Below, piece after piece: positions 34,115 through 42,581 of a stretch of DNA of 64,000 nucleotides (the stretch's first letter is position 1; each line of letters begins with the position of its first letter). The position numbers and the translations under genes were made by a program. Under the pieces are notes generated by a model. The model saw only the letters and a list, made by a program, of their open reading frames with translations. It was not told where the DNA came from and did not search any database. The DNA lies in contig JAOQNJ010000001.1 in assembly GCA_025961275.1 (NCBI GenBank), forward strand, positions 2,935,353 to 2,999,352. Direction: 5' to 3'. This DNA comes from Providencia alcalifaciens. GTDB taxonomy: Bacteria; Pseudomonadota; Gammaproteobacteria; Enterobacterales; Enterobacteriaceae.

Positions 34115-35647
34115 CTATTTATTCGCCTTACTACCAAACGGTGGCTTAGCAAACCACACAGTAACAATCAATACAATAAACACCCATCCGCATAGCCAAA
34201 ATATCTCATTCGCACCAATAATTAACCCTTGGCTCGTAATCTGCTGCGCAAGATAGCCCGAGGTTTGCTCTTGAGTTAGCCCATGAGAGCCCATTTCTTG
34301 GTACATATTCAATGATTCTGGGTTGTAATCCGTAATGTATTCCGTTAATTGGCTATGGTGAACGGCCTCCCTATCGCTCCACATCGTCGTAGTGATAGAA
34401 GTACCAATCGAACCCGCAAGTGTACGAAAAAAGTTGGAAAGGCTGGATGCTGAGGCCAATTTTTCTGGTGGTAATCCTGAAAGTGTTAGTATGGTTAATG
34501 GCATAAAGAAACAGGCAACGGCCATACCTTGCACCAATTGTGGCCAAACCACTGCCGAAAAGCCCATACTGGGTTCAAATGTATAAGCCCGCCAAAAAAA
34601 ACAAATCGCAAAGAATACAAAGCTAAATGACACTATCCACCGAATATCAAGATAATTCGATAATTTTGCAACAGGTGCAGAAAATAAAATAGGTAAAAGG
34701 CCTATCGGTGCAAGTGCCAGACCCGCCCAAGTTGCTGTATATCCATAGACTTCTTGTAACAATTGGGGTAACAGAACAATGGCACCAAAGTAGGCCATAT
34801 AGGCTAAGCTAACGGAGATGGTTCCTATGGTAAAGTTACGTGATTTAAACAGAGCCAATTCAACAACGGGATTTTTAGACGTCAATTCCCAAATGACTAA
34901 AAACACCAGAGCAATTGCAGAAATGACTGCTAAAATAACAATTTCATTCGATGCCAGCCATCCCAACTCTTGCCCTTTGTCGAGTAAAACCTGAAGGCAC
35001 CCGACACCCACAGATAACAAGGCTAAACCAATCACGTTAAAAGGAATATTGATGACTTTTGATTCCATCCCTTTTAGGATCAAAGCGCCAACAATCACGA
35101 CAAAGATACCCAATGGGATATTCATAAAGAAAATCCAACCCCAATGGAAGTTATCACTGATATAGCCGCCAAAAATAGGCCCAAATACCGGCGCCAAAAT
35201 AATTGTCATCGACCAAAATGCAAGTGCCATATTCTGCATTTTAGGTGGGTAGCAACGCATAATCAGGCTTTGTGATAATGGAATAACTGGCCCTGCGACT
35301 GCACCTTGCAAAACACGGAATAAAATTAGCATTTCAATGCTATCAGAAAATCCACAAGTAAATGAAAATAAAGTAAATAGCGCTGTCGCCCACAGGAAAA
35401 CGCGCACTTCGCCAAAACGTTTGGCGAGAAAGCCAGAAATCGCGATCGAGATGGCATTTGAAACACCAAATGACGTGATTACCCATGTGCCTTGCGACAT
35501 CGAAACGCCAAGGTCACCGGCAATAGTTGGGATCGCGACGTTTGCAATTGTCGAGTCCAGCACCTGCATAAAGGTTGCCAGTGATAACGCAATTGTCGCC
35601 CATACCAGCTTTGAGCCCTTTAGTGGTTGAATATCGGCCACAGTCAC
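34115..35647 (-). CDS. emrB: Multidrug efflux MFS transporter EmrB
   Basis: 510 residues (E. coli 512), DHA2 family with 14 membrane segments. LATFMQVLDSTIANVAIPTI (motif D1) and WVITSFGVSNAI are near-identical to E. coli; GPIFGGYISDNFHWGWIFFMN is motif C. It pumps hydrophobic compounds and uncouplers out through EmrA and TolC. It starts 10 bases after emrA. The repressor gene emrR/mprA is not adjacent, unlike E. coli. Confidence 0.95.
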   Translation of the reverse strand: MTVADIQPLKGSKLVWATIALSLATFMQVLDSTIANVAIPTIAGDLGVSMSQGTWVITSFGVSNAISIAISGFLAKRFGEVRVFLWATALFTLFSFTCGFSDSIEMLILFRVLQGAVAGPVIPLSQSLIMRCYPPKMQNMALAFWSMTIILAPVFGPIFGGYISDNFHWGWIFFMNIPLGIFVVIVGALILKGMESKVINIPFNVIGLALLSVGVGCLQVLLDKGQELGWLASNEIVILAVISAIALVFLVIWELTSKNPVVELALFKSRNFTIGTISVSLAYMAYFGAIVLLPQLLQEVYGYTATWAGLALAPIGLLPILFSAPVAKLSNYLDIRWIVSFSFVFFAICFFWRAYTFEPSMGFSAVVWPQLVQGMAVACFFMPLTILTLSGLPPEKLASASSLSNFFRTLAGSIGTSITTTMWSDREAVHHSQLTEYITDYNPESLNMYQEMGSHGLTQEQTSGYLAQQITSQGLIIGANEIFWLCGWVFIVLIVTVWFAKPPFGSKANK

Positions 35648-35657
35648 TCCTTTCGGG

Positions 35658-36830
35658 CTAATCCGCGTTTTCGTTAATGATAGTATCGATAACTAAATTG
35701 ACATCATTCAGTTTCAATACCAACACATCGCTTTCAAAAGCGGGTGTATTACGCTGAACCTCGGCCAAAACGGGGCCATTCTGATCTTTAATATCAATTG
35801 TCGCATTCATTGATAACCCAATACGCAGCGGGTATTTCGCGACTTGTTGAGGATCTAATTCGACACGAACGGGCAGACGCTGAACAACTTTAATCCAGTT
35901 ACCGGTCGCATTTTGTGCGGGTAATAGTGAGAACGCACTTCCTGTTCCCATATCTAAACCCACGACTTTCCCGGTATACACAACGTTATCACCATAAAAA
36001 TCACTGGTGAGCGAGACGGGTTGCCCTATGCGTACATTTTCGAGTTGAGTTTCTTTAAAGTTAGCATCAACCCACACAGGCTGGACTGGCACAATTGCCA
36101 TCAATGAGGCTTGTGGGCTCACTTGCGAACCTATTTGCACATTGCGGCGCGAAACATAGCCCGTCATCGGGCTTTTAACCTCAGTTCGTTGCAAAGTAAT
36201 CCATGCATTTCGTACACTATCCGCAGCTTGCTGAATGGCAGGCTGTTTTTTCAGTTCTGTATTACGCAATAATGCACGATTAGCATTATATTGCTGAATT
36301 GAGATATCGAGAGCCGCTTGTGCCAGTTGCACAGCTTCTTGGGAGTGCTGCAAATCTTCTTTTGAGATAGTGCCGCTTCGGCCTAATGCAACACGACGCT
36401 GATAATCTTTCTGAGCTTGTATCAGTGAAACACGGTTTTGCTGTATTTGCGCTTGATACTGGTCACCATTGATATACAACTCTTTGGTTTGACGCACAGT
36501 AGTCGCTAAATCATGCATTGCCTGTTGGTAAGCAAGTTGCGCATTAGTTTTATCAAGTACCACCAGCACATCACCAGCTTTGACCAAGTCTGTATTATCA
36601 AAATTAACCTGAGTTACATTACCCGTTGTTTGTGCAACAATCGGAACTTGAACACCCGAGACATAAGCATCGTCGGTATATTCTTGAAACTGTAATACCA
36701 AAAACCAATAAGCACCATAAGCGACAAAAAGTAACACAATAATAATTGAGGCTATAATAGCCCATACTTTTCTACGTTTTTGATTCTTCGTATCTTGGTG
36801 CATTTCAGTTAAATCTGTCGGTTGAAGCAT
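35658..36830 (-). CDS. emrA: Multidrug efflux membrane-fusion protein EmrA
   Basis: 390 residues, same as E. coli EmrA. One N-terminal membrane anchor (about 22-46), biotinyl-lipoyl halves (DDAYVSG...GNVTQV and SPMTGYVSRRNVQIGSQVSP), a long coiled-coil hairpin, and the beta-barrel region ending VVQRLPVRVELDP. It spans the periplasm between EmrB and TolC. An ATG nine codons later is an alternative start. Cotranscribed with emrB. Confidence 0.95.
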   Translation of the reverse strand: MLQPTDLTEMHQDTKNQKRRKVWAIIASIIIVLLFVAYGAYWFLVLQFQEYTDDAYVSGVQVPIVAQTTGNVTQVNFDNTDLVKAGDVLVVLDKTNAQLAYQQAMHDLATTVRQTKELYINGDQYQAQIQQNRVSLIQAQKDYQRRVALGRSGTISKEDLQHSQEAVQLAQAALDISIQQYNANRALLRNTELKKQPAIQQAADSVRNAWITLQRTEVKSPMTGYVSRRNVQIGSQVSPQASLMAIVPVQPVWVDANFKETQLENVRIGQPVSLTSDFYGDNVVYTGKVVGLDMGTGSAFSLLPAQNATGNWIKVVQRLPVRVELDPQQVAKYPLRIGLSMNATIDIKDQNGPVLAEVQRNTPAFESDVLVLKLNDVNLVIDTIINENAD

Positions 36831-37374
36831 AATAACTCTCTGAGTCCCAATCTTTATTAATCACTTCGCTTATATTTACGGACTCAAGCTAATAAAGCAA
36901 TAGAGGTTTACATTTGATATTATCAATTTTAATTTCAACTTATTTAAAGTTATATTTAACATCGTTAAATGACGATAATGTTTAATGAAGAATATCTTCA
37001 TATTAAAACTTTAACCTAATGAATATTAAAGATTAACGTTATTAACTTTTTATCAGCAATCTTATTTCTCATCTGTTTATGATGATTTCAATCCAATAAA
37101 TGCCAAGAGTCATGAAAACGATAAATCTAAGCAGTGTTGTGACTCAGATAACTGAATGAAGTCAATGCCCATACGATTTAAAAGAAAATCGATATAAAGG
37201 ACGTTTATATCCGTCATATTTTACGTTTTAGCATTGTTGACTAAGCTCATTTGCATTAATAATGATTACATTGAGCAATAAGTGAATAAACAGACATTAA
37301 AGGCATTTGTTATAGCTGCAACACAATAAAAATTTAATTATTCGTTATAGTAGTCACTATAATGTACACAACGT
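36831..37374. other. Long AT-rich gap between emrA and glgB
   Basis: No gene seen. Imperfect palindromes at 36956-36984 (TTAACATCGT...ACGATAATGTTTAA) and 36987-36999 (GAAGA-ATA-TCTTC) might be operators for emrAB; unverified. Confidence 0.35.
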
Positions 37375-37440
37375 AATTCCAGATATTGCTAGGCGACGAG
37401 AGAATGAGCGTAATCAATAACACTACACCCTAAAGTATAA
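37375..37440 (+). repeat. Dispersed intergenic repeat, copy C (one end)
   Basis: AATTCCAGATATTGCTAGGC then GACGAGAGAA resembles the left end of copies A and B. No clear right end. Confidence 0.35.
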
Positions 37441-37499
37441 ATATATAGCAGTTTGTTGACTCGAAGCTCGACATTTTCTGATGATATTCAGGAGAGGTG

Positions 37500-39716
37500 A
37501 TGAAAGAAATCGGTAAGCAATCAAAGCAACAACAGATTATTGATCAGCTATTTACGGGAAATTTCCGTGATCCTTTCTCTTTTCTCGGTATGCACCAACA
37601 AGGAAACGTGACTTACTTTAGAGTGTTATTACCTAATGCTAAACAAGTCACTATTCTCGACCGACTGACTGCCACACCGGTCATTCAATTATCACTTGTT
37701 GATGAGCGTGGATTTTTTTCTGGGCAAGCCATATATCTAGACCCAAACTTTACCTATATTTTGCAGATTGACTGGGGTGAATCTCAGCAAATTATTGAAG
37801 ATCCTTACCGCTTTGGTACATTACTCAGTGATATTAAATCTAAAGATGCTCATCTAGTTAAACAGATATTTTCATTTGAACAGCTTGGTGCACATCTACG
37901 GCAACTTGATGATATAGCGGGTACTCACTTTTGTGTTTGGGCACCGAATGCGCAACGCGTTTCAGTGGTCGGTGAGTTTAATTTTTGGGATGGACGTCGC
38001 TACCCAATGCGCTATCGACTAGAAAGTGGAATCTGGGAAATTTTTATTCCAGGCATTCCCATTGGTACTCATTATAAATACGAAATATTAGACAGTAATG
38101 GCGAAATTAGATTAAAGTCAGACCCTTATGCGTTTCGCAGCCAATTGCGACCTGATACGACATCCATTATCTCCCCTCTCCCACCGAAATGTATTCCAAC
38201 CGTATCTCAAATCGAAGCCAATCAGTGCAATGCGCCCGTTTCAATTTATGAGGTGCATCTTGGTTCATGGCGACGTTCGCATAACGGTAAAACTTGGCTG
38301 AGTTATAGTGAACTCGCCGAAACATTACTCCCCTATGTTAAAGATATGGGGTTCACTCACCTCGAAATATTGCCAATCAGTGAGCACCCTTTTGATGGCT
38401 CTTGGGGTTATCAACCTCTTGGTATTTATTCTCCGACCAGTCGCTATGGTTCCCCACAAGATTTAATTGATTTTATACATGAAGCACATCGTCTAGGTAT
38501 CAATGTCATTCTAGATTGGGTTCCGGGGCATTTTCCCACTGATGCCAGCGGCCTTGCCAATTTTGATGGCTCGCCACTGTATGAATACGCCAATCCCAAA
38601 GAGGGTTTACATCGTGACTGGCATACACTTATCTATAATTATCGCCGCGATGAAGTCCGTCAATTTCTTGTCGATAATGCAGTGTATTGGATTGACAGAT
38701 TTGGTTTTGATGGCTTAAGGGTCGATGCTGTTGCCTCAATGATTTATCGTAATTATAGTCGCCCTGATGGTGAGTGGATTGCTAATGAATATGGTGGCAA
38801 TATTAATCTCGAAGCTGTTAGTTTTTTACGTCAGACCAATGAAACACTCCATGAAATTCAGCCTTATGTATCGATATCAGCTGAAGAGTCAACCAGCTTT
38901 CAGGGAGTCACATTACCACCTTCACTCGGTGGTCTTGGCTTTAATTACAAATGGAATATGGGATGGATGAACGATACATTAAGTTATCTACAACTTGATG
39001 CCCTCGCTCGCAAATATAATCACGATAAACTGACCTTTAGCGTGATGTATGCATGGAGTGAAAACTATATTTTGCCACTGTCTCATGACGAGGTGGTTCA
39101 CGGTAAAGGTTCACTTCTCAACAAAATGTCAGGAACACCACAGCAAAAATTTGCCACATTACGTGCTTATTACGGATTTATGTGGGCACACCCCGGTAAA
39201 AAACTGCTCTTTATGGGCGGTGAAATAGCGCAATGGCGCGAGTGGGATCATGAAGGTGAGCTAGATTGGCATCTGCTTGATATCTCGACGAGTCCACATG
39301 CCGGTGTTCAATATCTCATTCGCTCTCTGAATTTTATTTATCGTGATACTCCGTCATTGTTTGATAATGACCACAATAAAGAGAGCTTTGAATGGCTGAT
39401 TGTCGATGATCAGGATAACTCTGTATTTGCTTTTATCCGTTATGCCGCCAATGGCGACCCTTTGTTGGTAATCAGCCATTTCACGCCTGTCACGCGCAAT
39501 CATTATCGTGTGGGGGTCAAACATTCAGGTCTATATCAACCTATCTTGAATACTAATGCGGATATTTATGGTGGTAGCGATGACCACATGCTCAGCCCTA
39601 TAGCCAGTGAGCCTATCAAGGCGCATGGTTGTGATCACTCCATCGAATTAACACTATCGCCACTGACCACACTGTATTTTACATTAAAAAATGTACCGCC
39701 AACTGCCAAAAAATAG
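37500..39716 (+). CDS. glgB: 1,4-alpha-glucan branching enzyme
   Basis: 738 residues from the ATG at 37500 (a GTG at 37497 is in frame; AGGAG lies before both). Two N-terminal CBM48-type domains (about 1-220) precede a GH13 barrel with the nucleophile Asp409 in LRVDAVASM and the acid/base Glu462 in SAEES; both are offset by four from E. coli Asp405 and Glu458. SHDEVVHGKGSL is conserved. It makes alpha-1,6 branches in glycogen. It is followed by glgA after 9 bases. Unlike E. coli, glgX and glgC do not lie between. Confidence 0.96.
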   Translation: MKEIGKQSKQQQIIDQLFTGNFRDPFSFLGMHQQGNVTYFRVLLPNAKQVTILDRLTATPVIQLSLVDERGFFSGQAIYLDPNFTYILQIDWGESQQIIEDPYRFGTLLSDIKSKDAHLVKQIFSFEQLGAHLRQLDDIAGTHFCVWAPNAQRVSVVGEFNFWDGRRYPMRYRLESGIWEIFIPGIPIGTHYKYEILDSNGEIRLKSDPYAFRSQLRPDTTSIISPLPPKCIPTVSQIEANQCNAPVSIYEVHLGSWRRSHNGKTWLSYSELAETLLPYVKDMGFTHLEILPISEHPFDGSWGYQPLGIYSPTSRYGSPQDLIDFIHEAHRLGINVILDWVPGHFPTDASGLANFDGSPLYEYANPKEGLHRDWHTLIYNYRRDEVRQFLVDNAVYWIDRFGFDGLRVDAVASMIYRNYSRPDGEWIANEYGGNINLEAVSFLRQTNETLHEIQPYVSISAEESTSFQGVTLPPSLGGLGFNYKWNMGWMNDTLSYLQLDALARKYNHDKLTFSVMYAWSENYILPLSHDEVVHGKGSLLNKMSGTPQQKFATLRAYYGFMWAHPGKKLLFMGGEIAQWREWDHEGELDWHLLDISTSPHAGVQYLIRSLNFIYRDTPSLFDNDHNKESFEWLIVDDQDNSVFAFIRYAANGDPLLVISHFTPVTRNHYRVGVKHSGLYQPILNTNADIYGGSDDHMLSPIASEPIKAHGCDHSIELTLSPLTTLYFTLKNVPPTAKK

Positions 39717-39725
39717 GGAGCGAAA

Positions 39726-41168
39726 ATGAATGTATTACATGTTTGTGCCGAATTTTTTCCTTTATTGAAAACAGGTGGTTTGGCTGATGTTGTGGGAGCA
39801 TTACCACTCGCGCAGCGACAACATGGCGTAGATGCACGAGTGCTACTGCCTGGTTTTCCTGCAATTATCGATCAGGTCACAAATAGGCAAAAAGTGACTT
39901 CACTCAATACCTTCGCGGGTGAAGTCACGCTATTTTACGGCCATTATCAAGGAACTCCGCTATACATTATTGATGCCCCACACCTTTATCAGCGTGAAGG
40001 CAGCCCCTATCATGATGGCTATAACAATGCCTATGACGATAATTATCGTCGATTCGGCTTGCTCGGTTTTATCGCAGCGGAGTTAGCAAAAGGCAGTGAT
40101 TCGCTATGGCGAGCTGAGATTGTGCATGCTCATGACTGGCATGCTGCTCTCGCTTGCGCCTATCTTGCGGCTTACGGCTATCCAGCTAAATGTATGTTTA
40201 CTGTGCATAATATTGCTTACCTAGGACTTTTCTCACCTCACCTCATTCATGAACTGTGGCTTCCTCCTGAGTTTTACAATATTGAAGGGCTTGAGTTTTT
40301 TGGCCAGCTCTCCTTTATGAAAGCAGGACTTTTTTATGCGAACCACACCAATGCCGTCAGTCCAACTTATGCACGCGAAATTTTAGACCCACACTATGCT
40401 TATGGGCTTGATGGTTTATTAAATCGTTTAAATTACGAGCAAAGACTCAGTGGTGTTTTGAATGGCATTGATACCAAGGTTTGGTCGCCTTCAACAGATA
40501 AACTAATTGCGCAAACTTATAATAGTAAGCGAAGTTTGAAAAATAAAGTTAAGAATAAACTCGCCTTACAAAAATCGCTCGGTCTTGCACAACAGACCAA
40601 TAAACCGTTATTTGCCGTGGTTAGCCGGATGACTCGTCAAAAAGGTCTAGATCTGATCCTCGATGTTTTACCCGATCTGATCGGCTCAGGTAGCCAATTT
40701 GTATTATTGGGTAGCGGAGATCATGATCTTGAAAATGCTTACCGCAACGCACAATCTCAATATCCTGATCAGGTTCGTGTCATTATCGGTTATGACGAGC
40801 CGATGTCTCATCAAATCATCGCAGGTACCGATGTACTGATGGTACCAAGCCGTTTTGAGCCTTGTGGTCTAACTCAGCTCTATGCTTTACGTTATGGCAC
40901 ATTACCCTTGGTTCGTCATACGGGTGGTCTTGCCGATACCGTGACAGATTGCTCTTTAGAAGCGATTAAACAAGGCAAAGCCACAGGTTTTGTATTTTAT
41001 GAAAGCCATGCAGCTGATCTTAAAGCAGCCATTGATCGTGCGCTCGCGTTGTGGGATTACCCAAATCAGTGGCAACAAGTGCAAAAAAATGCCATGGTAC
41101 AAGATGTGAGTTGGCACCAATCCGCCGAAACCTATTTAAGCGTTTATCGACGACTGCTGGGTGAGTAG
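39726..41168 (+). CDS. glgA: Glycogen synthase
   Basis: 480 residues (E. coli 477), GT5 GT-B fold. ADP-glucose binding KTGGLADV at 15-22; HAHDWHAAL, TVHNIAYLG and SRFEPCGLTQLYALRYG in the C-terminal domain. It elongates glycogen from ADP-glucose. The supplier glgC and the phosphorylase glgP are not in this window. A terminator follows at 41236. Confidence 0.96.
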   Translation: MNVLHVCAEFFPLLKTGGLADVVGALPLAQRQHGVDARVLLPGFPAIIDQVTNRQKVTSLNTFAGEVTLFYGHYQGTPLYIIDAPHLYQREGSPYHDGYNNAYDDNYRRFGLLGFIAAELAKGSDSLWRAEIVHAHDWHAALACAYLAAYGYPAKCMFTVHNIAYLGLFSPHLIHELWLPPEFYNIEGLEFFGQLSFMKAGLFYANHTNAVSPTYAREILDPHYAYGLDGLLNRLNYEQRLSGVLNGIDTKVWSPSTDKLIAQTYNSKRSLKNKVKNKLALQKSLGLAQQTNKPLFAVVSRMTRQKGLDLILDVLPDLIGSGSQFVLLGSGDHDLENAYRNAQSQYPDQVRVIIGYDEPMSHQIIAGTDVLMVPSRFEPCGLTQLYALRYGTLPLVRHTGGLADTVTDCSLEAIKQGKATGFVFYESHAADLKAAIDRALALWDYPNQWQQVQKNAMVQDVSWHQSAETYLSVYRRLLGE

Positions 41169-41235
41169 TCGCACAGGTAAGGCCGCCATTTGATCTGATG
41201 TCAAAGTCGGGCGGTTAGATTAAGCAATTTTTAAG

Positions 41236-41271
41236 GACTGAGCTCTGTGCTCAACAAATCTCAGTCTTTTT
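41236..41271 (+). terminator. Intrinsic terminator of glgBA
   Basis: GACTGAG / CTCAGTC stem with a 17-base loop, then TTTTT. Confidence 0.7.
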
Positions 41272-41363
41272 AATTTAACTTGATTCGATCATGGCTGTAA
41301 TGGTGAATGAATTTATTAATGGAGAGTGGACAGCGTATATTCCTAGTTCAATGTCCCTTTTAA

Positions 41364-41459
41364 TTAAGTCATTAATGTTTGTGATATACGATAGAAAATA
41401 AACACCATTTCAAGGGTTTCATTGTTGGCAATAGCATTCAGCACATAGGGAGTCGCCCA
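41364..41459 (-). pseudogene. hcp scrap at the end of the T6SS cluster
   Basis: 51 bases at 41389-41439 match hcp at 44549-44599 with three mismatches (hand count). In the hcp frame it reads NAIANNETLEMVFIFYR and soon meets TAA. The rest of hcp is absent. It sits between glgA and the broken vgrG, so a second hcp-vgrG unit was lost here. Confidence 0.75.
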
Positions 41460-41507
41460 AGAAAATAACGCATTGTTGAATGAACGCTATCTTCTTGAGC
41501 TGAATGA

Positions 41508-42457
41508 CTAACCCTTTGCCACTAAAACACAACCACCTGAACATCCGCAAGCGACTTTGTGGCTCAAAGGATAAGACGGGCGAACCGAGTTGTAATCTTT
41601 GTCGATGCGAATATCGCTACACAACTGCTCAACATAGCCCCATGTGGTCACCGTACTGTCGGTCACATCGGTGTCAGATTGCGGGTTATAGGTTAAATCA
41701 ATGCCGGCTTTCATCCCCAGATGGCGATCGCTGTAGAACATTTTTGGGCCATCTTCAAACCAGAAGTTAATCCCTTCCTCTGCGGCAAGTCGGCACCAAA
41801 AGTCGTACATGGTTTCCCGCTTTTGGGTGATATAAGCGCGCTCAAGGTGCTCTTCCGGATGATAGAGCAAAGAGTCATGCATAATGTGCGACTCTTTCAG
41901 CAGGGTTTTAAGGACCACAGGGACTTTGGTGTCTTGGAAAATACGGCTGTCTTGCTTGAGCGTCATGATCCACATTTCAGGGCGAATGACGAACTGATAC
42001 CAGGTTTTGACACCGTCGGTCGTTTTTTGCTCTACACTGGCTAAAATACCTTGGATGCAGCGGGTGACAATCCCTTCACGCATGATGGTGATTGACGAAG
42101 CACATCCGCGTATTGTCGAAAAATCGATTTCAGGCAACGCACTCACCGCTTGGATGGTCAAGGTGAACAACTCTGACAGCCCTTCATGCAAATCAAATTG
42201 GGTGACCTGAAAAGTCTCGGGCGGCAGGCCACCAATTTGGCACGTGAACACTAAACCGGAATAGAGTTTGCGGTTCGCCATGTCCTCATACCAGTCTCTT
42301 TTTTCCGGCGGTCGGGTTGCATGAATGGTGTTTTTCGGGAACTGCTCCGGCGGTTCAGCGAGGCGCTGAGGCTGCGGTTTTTGGCGCAGATCACTCCAAT
42401 GATTGGCTATTTTTCCGCCTCAGTTAAAGGCCGTTTCGGATTGTCTGAAGACATCAT
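41508..42457 (-). pseudogene. vgrG (tssI), frameshifted at the front and truncated
   Basis: An ATG at 42457 behind GGAG opens MSSDNPKRPLTEAEK and hits TAG (42407-42409) in a run of five A. In another frame the sequence continues IANHWSDLRQKPQPQRLAE...KNTIHATRPPEKRDWYED straight into a VgrG domain, MANRKLYSGLVFTCQIGG (ATG at 42281). That segment has normal VgrG gp27-like features (FDLHEGLSELFTLTI, FWCRLAAEEGINFWFED) for about 245 residues. It then ends abruptly in GCSGGCVLVAKG and a stop; the gp5 OB-fold and spike needle are missing. It cannot form a working spike as it stands. Alternatively, 42281 is a second start making a short fragment. Confidence 0.75.
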
Positions 42458-42581
42458 TTTGCTCCGTGTTAACATCAAAGCACATCAAAAAAGACAATGC
42501 ACTTCGATATTCATTAAATATCACGGGGCACCTTGAGTGCCGCCGTTGGCAGAAAATCGCTGCCTAAAATATTCCCTTCCG

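Noticed and set aside
41504-42210. Plus-strand frames opposite vgrG as an immunity gene
   Set aside because: They mirror the VgrG coding sequence with no independent start signal or recognisable domain.
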